Below, piece after piece: positions 58,501 to 64,000 of a stretch of 64,000 nucleotides of DNA. A program made the translations under genes and the position numbers. Each line of letters begins with the position of its first letter. Within the stretch, counting starts at the first letter, position 1. The notes beneath the pieces are model-generated. The model was not told where the DNA came from. It made no database searches and saw only the letters and a list, made by a program, of their open reading frames with translations. Source of the stretch: Puniceibacterium sp. IMCC21224 (GTDB lineage: Bacteria; Pseudomonadota; Alphaproteobacteria; Rhodobacterales; Rhodobacteraceae); the NCBI RefSeq assembly GCF_001038505.1, contig NZ_LDPY01000007.1, positions 28,583-92,582 on the forward strand, read 5' to 3'.

Positions 58501-59980
58501 CGCGCTTGAACCAGCCCTTGAGATGCGTCTTATGCGCATTGCCCGCATAGATGACGCTTTCGAGCTGCGGCGCGGAGAGGAGACCGTCGGCGACAAGAGT
58601 CTTCGGCAGGACGGGGCGGTAGGTCGGGACGGGCGGCGGGACCGAGGCCATGGCGGCGGATTGCACAAGAGCTGTCGGATGCTCCGCCGCACCATCGATC
58701 CGGATCGATTGCAGGTCATAGGCTTCGTAGACCGTGTCTTGCAGAGCACCGTCGGGTTCGCTCCAGGCCTTCGGAAGATAGTCGAGTGGGGCTGTCTCGA
58801 TGTCGTCGAAAGGATGCCTCGCACGTTCCTCGGCGAGGGCGCGGGTTTCTTTGCGGGCGGCGTTGCGCAGGGCCTGCAGGTTCGTGCGGGACGTGGGCTT
58901 CGGTACGGACAAAGCCGTGCTGGTGGGGCAGGGCGGAGGGCTGCCGCGCTCCGGGCAGTGGGTCAGAACTGACGCGAGGAGATCGGCCGTGGTCGCGCAG
59001 AGCGGATGATAGGCGGTCTCGATGTCGATAGGTGCGGTCCCTTGTTCGCCCGCCACACGCTTGTCGATCACCGTCAGCCGTGTGTCGATCGTGGTGCCGT
59101 GTCGTGCGAAGACCTCGCCGTCGATGGCGGCGGAAAACACCACGTCAGCGCTCTGGCCAATCCGCTGAAACGTCGACTGGAAGCTCTTGGTGGACGGGCG
59201 AAAGCTCTCGCCGGTGATGACGACGAGGCGCCCGCCCGGCGCGAGGCGCGCGAGGGCGGAAAGTACATGACAACTGGTCGCCTGCCGGAACCGGCCTTCG
59301 ACATGGTTGGCAGCCGAAAACGGCGGGTTCATCACCACGACCGTGGGTGTGAACGACTGATCGAGACGGTCGTCGATCGACGCGGCATCGTGATCCGAGA
59401 CTGCGGCGTCGGGGAACAGCTGTCTCAGCAAGGCGCGGCGGGTCTCCGCGAGTTCATTCAGCGCCAAGCGAGCACCTGCAATCCGGCCAAATACCGCCAG
59501 CATGCCGGTGCCGGCCGAGGGCTCGAGCACCAGGTCGTCATCCCGAAACCCCGCCGCCTGCGCGACGATGGCCGCAAGCGGTAGAGGGGTCGAAAATTGT
59601 TGCAGGCGCACGCTGTCTTCGGAGCGCCGCGTGTGGGACGGGGCCAGACCGGCGAGACGTTCGATCATGGTGAGGAAGGCCTGCGGCGAGACCGCCTGGC
59701 GCTGCATCAGCGCGCCGTAGCGCGAGAGCATCAGGATCTGGGCGACCTCGGCGGCCTCATAGGCGTCCTTCCAGACCCAGGCACCGCTGGTGTCGCTGGC
59801 ACCGAAAGCATCCTCCATCGCGGCGCGGAGGGCGGCGGCGTCGATGGACCTGCCTGCCTCGAAAAGGGGGACGAGGGCTTTTGCAGCCTGGATCAGGTGT
59901 TGGGCGAAGCCCGGAGCCTCTGGCAGGGCAGGGGCCTCGGCCTCGGGCGCAAGAGGGACGGAATGGGGGTGAGCGTTCAT
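55583..59980 (-). CDS. Giant methyltransferase-helicase fusion (strawberry-notch-like)
   Basis: A 1465-residue protein starting MNAHPHSVPLAPEAEAPALP at 59980. The N-terminal part (about residues 90-340) is an N6-adenine methyltransferase: VLEPSAGTGMLAVFGRIAGA (motif I) and TVVVMNPPFSAANHVEG (NPPF). The middle and C-terminal parts form a superfamily-2 helicase of the strawberry notch type, with FLGDGTGCGKGRQVAGIILD (motif I), VIAFDESHAMAN (motif II) and GLGRTNRTNQAQPPLFRPVA (motif VI). Such fusions are characteristic of large alphaproteobacterial plasmids, but their role (protection from host restriction, replication, or defence) is not established. It is the first gene of a two-gene operon with the Toprim protein. 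Confidence 0.9.
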   Translation of the reverse strand: MNAHPHSVPLAPEAEAPALPEAPGFAQHLIQAAKALVPLFEAGRSIDAAALRAAMEDAFGASDTSGAWVWKDAYEAAEVAQILMLSRYGALMQRQAVSPQAFLTMIERLAGLAPSHTRRSEDSVRLQQFSTPLPLAAIVAQAAGFRDDDLVLEPSAGTGMLAVFGRIAGARLALNELAETRRALLRQLFPDAAVSDHDAASIDDRLDQSFTPTVVVMNPPFSAANHVEGRFRQATSCHVLSALARLAPGGRLVVITGESFRPSTKSFQSTFQRIGQSADVVFSAAIDGEVFARHGTTIDTRLTVIDKRVAGEQGTAPIDIETAYHPLCATTADLLASVLTHCPERGSPPPCPTSTALSVPKPTSRTNLQALRNAARKETRALAEERARHPFDDIETAPLDYLPKAWSEPDGALQDTVYEAYDLQSIRIDGAAEHPTALVQSAAMASVPPPVPTYRPVLPKTLVADGLLSAPQLESVIYAGNAHKTHLKGWFKRGEIEGQLMAAAEGDEDAFRLRKGWFLGDGTGCGKGRQVAGIILDNWLQGRRRAVWVSKSDKLIEDARRDWMALGGRESDIVPLSKFRQGSDIRLPEGILFVTYATLRSAEREGKASRLDQVTSWLGEGFDGVIAFDESHAMANAAGEKSDRGDKKASQQGLAGLALQNAVPDARVLYVSATGATVVGNLAYASRLGLWGTGDFPFVTRAEFVAAMEAGGIAAMEMISRDLKALGLYLARSLSYAGVEYEMLVHELTPAQIAIYDSYADAYQIIHNNLEAALQASGILSETGTLNAQAKSAARSAFESNKQRFFNHLITAMKCPSLIRAIAADLAAGHAAVIQVVSTSEAVMERRLEDIPPSEWDDLQVDFTPREAVMEYLMHSFPTQLFEPYTDENGDLRSRPALDGDGNPIICREAERRRDDLIEHLGALAPVQGALDQILWHFGGNAVAEVTGRKRRIVKTREGRLKVENRPASSNLGETQAFMDDAKRILVFSDAGGTGRSYHADLGAKNRRLRVHYLLEPGWKADNAIQGLGRTNRTNQAQPPLFRPVATDVKGEKRFLSTIARRLDTLGAITKGQRETGGQNMFRAEDNLESPYARAALRQFFYKLRAGKIEACSYVKFQEMTGLTLDEADGTMKENLPPIQQFLNRCLALRIDMQDAIFEAFGGFLSAIIEDARQAGTLDVGLETLRAEKFEIVDRKVIFEHDATGATATALTVERTDRNDPLTLPRVKAICADTKGATLCWNKTSKRAALMVTVPAFMDEDGVPILRVKLLRPMATEILALSEFSKSHWEEIDDAMFEQLWRAEVDAVPEFTTSKITLICGLLLPIWDRLPADNMRIYRLQTEDGERAIGRLVSQEQLLNVYARLGLDCQIEMTPQEVFAAVMDARTTLSLLGGYQLRRSLVMGQPRLELIGASGTALPELKAMGCFTEVIQWKTRVFIPVDGIEVLGRVLAAHPVGASAADAAA

Positions 59981-60495
59981 CGGCAATCTCCGGGGTTGAG
60001 GGTTGGCCCCGAGCCCCGCGCGCACTCTCTCACCCGGGAGGGGTCACCCCTCCCGCCCTGCCTCTCGCTCTTTCATGGCCTCGAAAACTGAAGTCTTGGC
60101 AGCGAAAACTTATCCACAAAATCTGGGGATGACGCTGTGGGCGTTGTCGCGCAAACCCATGCCAGGCTGCTGGGACACGGCCGTGCCTGCATTTTGGGCA
60201 CCTCCAAAGAAACGGACCCGTTACACAGCAAGCTCGGGGACCGAATGGTCAACGAGGAGAAATCGCAAGAACTCAGAATGGGGATCTGCAAATAAAAAGG
60301 CGGCATCCGGGAGGAGGTGGATGCCGCCGATTATTCCGGATCGGTTCAGGGAGGAGGAGAGAACCGATCACAAGAGCGAACATAGGAGCAATGCTGCAGT
60401 CGCACAATGGGTGGGCTATGATTTTTCTGCAGTGCAGCAATGCGCGCGCGCAATCGGGTGCTGCCCATAGTTCCGGTGTGTGGCGGCGATTTATT
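59981..60495. other. Intergenic region with terminator and a DnaA box
   Basis: No supported gene. It must carry the promoter of the methylase-helicase gene (near 59981-60100). A perfect DnaA-box sequence TTATCCACA lies at 60110-60118. The terminator of the next gene lies at 60290-60328. The remaining 170 bases to 60495 show nothing recognisable. Confidence 0.55.
60290..60328 (-). terminator. Rho-independent terminator of the gene at 60496-61125
   Basis: On the minus strand a perfect 10-base stem (GGCGGCATCC / GGATGCCGCC, 10-base loop) is followed by TTTTTATTT. It lies 168 bases after the stop of the gene at 60496, which leaves a long 3' untranslated stretch. Confidence 0.85.
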
Positions 60496-61125
60496 CTACG
60501 GATGGGCGGTCAATGCGCCGATCGCGGGTGTCACATGTGGATCAGACCGAGGAACGGCATTCCGCGCCTCCGGCAAACAATGCGTCTCATAGTCGCCAAC
60601 AAACCCCCAGCAAGCGTCGATCTCCTCGCCGTCCTGCTCGATGACATAGCCATGGACACTACCGCCAAGGTAGGCATCGTAGTCGACGATCTCACCACGT
60701 AAGACGCCTTCAGTCTTTTCGCGCAGGGCCTTGGTCACGCGTTTCACACCGAATTCGTTTCGCACATCTGAGAGCGTCACGTAGACAAAACCGACCTGGC
60801 CGGAATCCCAAGGGCAGTGAAACCCGATGGTGTTCATCGCGAGGCCGGAATGGTCATAGAGAAAGACGGGCAGGATGATTGCCTTGCATTCGGCGCGGGC
60901 GCGCAGCTGATCCATCGGGAGATCGCTCTGATCCGAGACGCCCGCAAGATCGCGCAGGAACGCCTCAGGGCTGTCGTACTGATGGCTGTCACCCAGCCGA
61001 TAGCGCCGGTGCCAGCAGATCAGCGTACCGAGATTGGACCACTCCCGCGGGCTCTCAGCATCCGTGTCATGGTAGATCTTGATCGTGTGGCCCTGGTGGA
61101 TCTCCTCGTAGACGGGGTCGTGCAT
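60496..61125 (-). CDS. Conserved plasmid hypothetical protein
   Basis: A 209-residue acidic soluble protein beginning MHDPVYEEIHQGHTIKIYHD, with AAGGAAG upstream of the ATG at 61125. Visible segments are ESPREWSNLGTLICWHRRYR, GFHCPWDSGQVGFVYVTLSD and GYVIEQDGEEIDACWGFVGD. I recognise this layout from phage and plasmid proteins annotated only as hypothetical; no catalytic motif is evident. It is transcribed alone and ends at the terminator at 60290-60328. Confidence 0.75.
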   Translation of the reverse strand: MHDPVYEEIHQGHTIKIYHDTDAESPREWSNLGTLICWHRRYRLGDSHQYDSPEAFLRDLAGVSDQSDLPMDQLRARAECKAIILPVFLYDHSGLAMNTIGFHCPWDSGQVGFVYVTLSDVRNEFGVKRVTKALREKTEGVLRGEIVDYDAYLGGSVHGYVIEQDGEEIDACWGFVGDYETHCLPEARNAVPRSDPHVTPAIGALTAHP

Positions 61126-61230
61126 GTCGATTTCCTTCCTTGAAACGCAATCGACCCGCCAAGCCGGTTGGGGCTCGAGCGGGACGATTGGGACGTGGTC
61201 AGGTGGTTGGTGAGTTTGCCGCCCGGCGGA

Positions 61231-61654
61231 TCAGGCGGCGGCGCGGTTCTGGCGATGCCGGACGTGCTCGACCGAGACCTTCAGAAGCCAATCCTCGAAA
61301 CCGAGAATGGTCTGGTGACCCGCAACCGCCTCGACCCAGGCCGCACGCGGGTCGCTGCCAATCTGCGTCGGGTCGTTGTCGATCCGGCCATTGGCCATCC
61401 AGGGTTCGGGCTGAATGCGGCCGAGCCAGTCCGCCAGTGACGGGATCCGTCCCTGACAGTCTTCACGCACATGTTGCTCACCGATCCAGCGGATCGGGAC
61501 GACCCGGCCCGCGCTGTTGGTCAGGCTGCGACCAAACAGCCGTTCGGCATCATAGATCCCTACGGCATGTTATCTGGACAGTCAAGCTGTCTCTTAAGGA
61601 AAACACCCTGCGATCATTGGGGTTTTCCTGAGTGGCATCGATGAGACAATTCAT
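61231..61654 (-). pseudogene. Small plasmid gene, apparently frameshifted
   Basis: An ATG at 61654 with GGGAGCCCCC upstream starts a frame (MNCLIDATQENPNDRRVFSL...) that stops after 34 codons at 61550. In another frame the coherent sequence GIYDAERLFGRSLTNSAGRV, VPIRWIGEQHVREDCQGRIP and SLADWLGRIQPEPWMANGRI continues to 61231 and has no good start (a GTG at 61470 would drop a third of it). A one-base shift around 61555-61585 would join them into a protein of about 140 residues. Alternatively the downstream part starts at the GTG. Function unknown. Confidence 0.55.
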
Positions 61655-61726
61655 GGGGGCTCCCTCTCTATCTTATCCCTGTTTCACCCCCACCCAGCTC
61701 ACCTCTTCCTCTCCCTGATCATGACT

Positions 61727-62164
61727 TCAGATGCCGCCCTGGGACGGCGGACTGAACGGCAGGACTTTCGGGTCGGCCCGCGCGATCTGTGCTTCAAGAA
61801 CCGCAATCAGGCGGCGTTGTTCTTCACCCTTCAGCGCGAGTACCTGGATTTGTTGCGCTAGGGTTTTGACGGTCGCGCGCAGCTCTGCCAGTTCGCCGCC
61901 GCGGGCGGCCCTCAGCTCGGCTTCGAGTTCACGGATACGGGCTTTCAATCCTGCGACTGATCCCGACCGGAACCGCGCCTCTGCCGCACGAAATTCCGCA
62001 AGAACGGCAGTGGCCCGGTTGGCTGTGGCGCGGCTGACGCCGGCCTCGCACGCGAGATTGGCGACACTGAGGCGCCCGTCGGTATGCTCTGAGGCTCCTT
62101 CGAGCAGCCGCTTCATGGCGGCGCGCAAGGCGTCTTCGGTCTTCTGACTGACGGGCCATGTCAT
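61727..62164 (-). CDS. Coiled-coil helix-turn-helix partner of the tyrosine recombinase (TnpC-like)
   Basis: A 145-residue protein. The N-terminal part has a helix-turn-helix-like segment (GRLSVANLACEAGVSRATAN) and the C-terminal half is a long coiled coil (LKARIRELEAELRAARGGEL, AELRATVKTLAQQIQVLALK). Small coiled-coil proteins of this kind follow recombinases in Tn554-like and related plasmid elements, where the third protein (TnpC) modulates recombination. Its ATG overlaps the recombinase stop (ATGA), so they are coupled. Confidence 0.75.
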   Translation of the reverse strand: MTWPVSQKTEDALRAAMKRLLEGASEHTDGRLSVANLACEAGVSRATANRATAVLAEFRAAEARFRSGSVAGLKARIRELEAELRAARGGELAELRATVKTLAQQIQVLALKGEEQRRLIAVLEAQIARADPKVLPFSPPSQGGI

Positions 62165-63804
62165 AGCTTTGGGTCCTCCAAGTGCGCGATCAGTCCGCGC
62201 TTTCGATCATTGTCCTGCGCGATTGCGACCTTCTGAAATGCCGACAGGGTGTTGCCCTGCAGGAGGCGCTCGCCCTCCTCGATCGAGGTCCGCCAGGGCG
62301 CGACATGGCGCGTGGTCAGGCAGGAATTGGGGCAGCGGTCAGGGCTGCAACGCGAAATCACCGGGGCCTCCGGCTTGTCGTCGGGCCGCAGGCAGAGGGC
62401 GCTGGCGGGCTCAAAGAAGCAATCGTTCAGAAATCCGACATGCAGCGTCTTTCCAAGATGCGCCAGCATCGTTCGAAGGCGTTTCTGGTCGAGGATGCGC
62501 CCGGGCAGATCACCGAGGGTGTCCCGGACGTGGTCGAACTCCTGCTTGAGACGGGACGAAGCCGGTCCGCCGGGCTCGTCACCCTGCAGGTAGGCCTCAT
62601 AATAGGCGACCACATCGTCCAATTGGCCAAGGGCGCGTTCCTGCTCGACCGCCCGGCGAAAATCTCCGTGCGGCGCACCGGCATAGCCCTCGAACATCGC
62701 CACGGAGGCATGCTTGTACTGGATCTTTCCGGCAATCACGCCGAAAGGGCGGTTCGCGATGTACCATGCGATGGTGCGCCGGAACTGGCGGGTGCTGAAA
62801 TGCCAGGGGCGTCCGTCGACATGTGGAATTGCGGGCGGGTTTGCGACCTTTGCATCCAGACCGTCGCGGAACATCTTGATGATCGGCGACGCCTGCGCGG
62901 CAAGGTAATCCGCCGTCCAGTCCCAAGGCTTCAACGAGACCCAAAGAGATCTCAGGTCGCGCTCGCCGCGTGCGCGCCGTGACAGGACTTCCAAAGCATC
63001 GACCGCTCGGGCGACCGGCGCGATAGTGATCCAATCGGCGGAAACACCCGCCGCCTCGCGGTGCTTATAGACGTTGCTGCGTACCCGATAGCGCTCGATC
63101 AGGTTGTCAGCACTGCGTTCAACCGAAACGCAGCCCGGCTCCATGTCCTGCAACTCGCTGTCGCGCATCCCCGTCAGATACGCGCAGACGATGTAGCAGG
63201 CCGCCTGCAGCATCTGCTCTTCATGTGGCAGGCTGTCCGTGTCGAAACGCTCCCGCCAGGGCAGGCCGGTATCGGGATCGAGGGTGATCGGGGTATCCAT
63301 TCCGCCGACCTCGGTTCCCATCTCACCCGCCATCTGGTCCAGCATCCTCACGGTCGCGGTGGAACTACTGAGGTTCCCCGTTTGAGGACAGCCGATCTGA
63401 AGGCACATCAGCCTGAAATTATACGCGTTGCCTTCCCTAACATCGGGGACACCGCGGGTGGTGTTTGGACGGCGCTCCCAGAGTGGCACGCCCCGCCCTT
63501 CCGCCCGACGGGCCTCGAGCCAGGTGCGAAGACGGTAGCGAAACCGTTCGTGGCGGGTCTGGCGCGCATCCTCGGCAATAATCTGGGCAGCGCGGGCTTT
63601 AAGGCGATCCAGCTCTTCGCGCGCCGCGAGGATATCCGGAGCGAAGACATCGACGTATCGCATCGACCAGTGGAGCAGTGCGCCGATGACCGGTTCGGGG
63701 ATGCGCGGCGTGGTGTTCTCCGAGCTCGTCCGGCTCCGACCGCTGACATTGCTTGCCGTGCGCCCACCCCAGGGCAGGAAGGGAATGCCGCCCCGGTCAC
63801 CCAT
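62161..63804 (-). CDS. Tyrosine recombinase-like integrase, catalytic part
   Basis: A 547-residue frame whose C-terminal half carries tyrosine recombinase elements: CAYLTGMRDSELQDMEPGCV (Arg), FSTRQFRRTIAWYIAN, and YKHASVAMFEGYAG with a candidate Tyr. A cysteine-containing tail follows (CSPDRCPNSCLTTRH). Related plasmid integrases have an N-terminal core-binding domain in one chain; here that part is found in a different frame at the window edge (63797-64000). The sequence around 63790-63850 needs two register changes to connect them (VDVPIDLHHFGPWV lies in the third frame). It may therefore be a pseudogene, or start at the ATG at 63804. Confidence 0.75.
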   Translation of the reverse strand: MGDRGGIPFLPWGGRTASNVSGRSRTSSENTTPRIPEPVIGALLHWSMRYVDVFAPDILAAREELDRLKARAAQIIAEDARQTRHERFRYRLRTWLEARRAEGRGVPLWERRPNTTRGVPDVREGNAYNFRLMCLQIGCPQTGNLSSSTATVRMLDQMAGEMGTEVGGMDTPITLDPDTGLPWRERFDTDSLPHEEQMLQAACYIVCAYLTGMRDSELQDMEPGCVSVERSADNLIERYRVRSNVYKHREAAGVSADWITIAPVARAVDALEVLSRRARGERDLRSLWVSLKPWDWTADYLAAQASPIIKMFRDGLDAKVANPPAIPHVDGRPWHFSTRQFRRTIAWYIANRPFGVIAGKIQYKHASVAMFEGYAGAPHGDFRRAVEQERALGQLDDVVAYYEAYLQGDEPGGPASSRLKQEFDHVRDTLGDLPGRILDQKRLRTMLAHLGKTLHVGFLNDCFFEPASALCLRPDDKPEAPVISRCSPDRCPNSCLTTRHVAPWRTSIEEGERLLQGNTLSAFQKVAIAQDNDRKRGLIAHLEDPKL

Positions 63805-64000
63805 GGCCCAAAATGATGGAGGTCGATGGGGACATCGACATAGAGGCGGATCTGTTGCGATGAACGTGCGCCGTCTGCCCCAGATGCGCCAGATACGCGT
63901 CCAGCACTTGCTGGTCGACGCGCGCCAGTTCGACGGAACCGATACGATCGTGCAGGAACTCTCCGAAATGGCGCAGGAACAGCAATGTGCCCTTGGCGGT
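63797..64000 (-). CDS. Core-binding domain fragment of the integrase (runs off the right edge)
   Basis: From the right edge the minus strand reads open as LLFLRHFGEFLHDRIGSVEL, ARVDQQVLDAYLAHLGQ, the SAM-like DNA-binding N-terminal domain of a tyrosine recombinase, then loses homology after QTAHVHR and stops at 63797. The stop overlaps the ATG of the downstream catalytic frame by eight bases. Most likely this is the N-terminal part of the same integrase, separated by frameshifts. Confidence 0.6.
   Translation of the reverse strand, partial: TAKGTLLFLRHFGEFLHDRIGSVELARVDQQVLDAYLAHLGQTAHVHRNRSASMSMSPSTSIILGHG

Noticed and set aside
60110-60118. Perfect DnaA box as evidence of a second origin
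   Set aside because: A single box without an initiator gene, iterons or an A+T-rich unwinding element is not enough; repABC already supplies replication.
61580-61610. CTGTCTCTTAAGG resembling the end of IS50-type elements
   Set aside because: Only about nine bases match, no partner end or transposase is nearby, and the bases are within a readable coding frame.
1-64000. CRISPR arrays, tRNA and rRNA genes
   Set aside because: No regularly spaced repeats or cloverleaf/rRNA-like sequence was seen on either strand by reading.

Overview
The window looks like a repABC plasmid (or chromid segment) from an alphaproteobacterium, most likely a member of the Rhodobacterales. The grounds are a complete repA-repB-repC replicon, a VirB/VirD4 conjugation system with its own relaxase, the plasmid gene families DUF736, DUF1403 and DUF2493, a very large methylase-helicase, and high G+C coding sequence with strong third-position bias. 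No rRNA, tRNA or CRISPR array was seen.

Layout from left to right. 1-2.6 kb is a pile of mobile elements: the end of a Tn3-family transposon inserted into an IS91-family transposase gene, its tyrosine recombinase partner, and a frameshifted IS6 remnant. 2.7-9.2 kb is a metabolic cassette: an Lrp/AsnC regulator divergent from aceE-aceF-lpdA, a homodimeric-type pyruvate dehydrogenase, closed by a strong terminator. 9.3-10.9 kb holds small regulators and hypothetical genes. 10.8-22.0 kb is a virB1-virB11 type IV secretion cluster. It includes a periplasmic protein in which a lytic transglycosylase domain sits inside a VirB5-like protein. 22.0-28.3 kb is A+T-richer cargo between virB11 and virD4: a protein with two GHKL ATPase domains, a receiver-domain protein, an unknown protein, a small protein and an N6-adenine methyltransferase. 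I regard this as a candidate undescribed defence system. 28.4-33.0 kb carries virD4, the relaxase and a relaxosome protein on the minus strand, followed by the likely oriT region.

33.4-45.0 kb is accessory and stability DNA: a DUF736 gene (present twice in the window), a pRiA4b ORF-3-like gene, an XRE/ImmA regulator pair divergent from an E2-only type II CBASS operon (CD-NTase, E2-like protein, patatin phospholipase), a PIN-domain toxin-antitoxin pair, ScpB plus DUF1403, a tyrosine recombinase with an 11-7-11 inverted-repeat site upstream, and ParDE. 45.1-48.8 kb is repC, repB and repA on the minus strand. It has a predicted antisense RNA, a hairpin covering the repC ribosome binding site and repeated parS-like motifs. 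49.3-53.2 kb holds the second DUF736 copy, an internally deleted IS66 element with intact ends and target duplication, and a divergent MFS transporter/LysR pair. 53.3-64.0 kb is plasmid backbone: DUF2493, a Toprim protein, the giant methylase-helicase, hypothetical genes, and a tyrosine recombinase with a coiled-coil partner that appears frameshifted at the right edge.

How it fits together: repABC and the toxin-antitoxin pairs keep the plasmid, the VirB/VirD4/relaxase set moves it, and the cargo gives the host a second pyruvate dehydrogenase, an efflux-type transporter and at least two putative anti-phage modules. All functional statements are inferred from sequence motifs; no database search was run.
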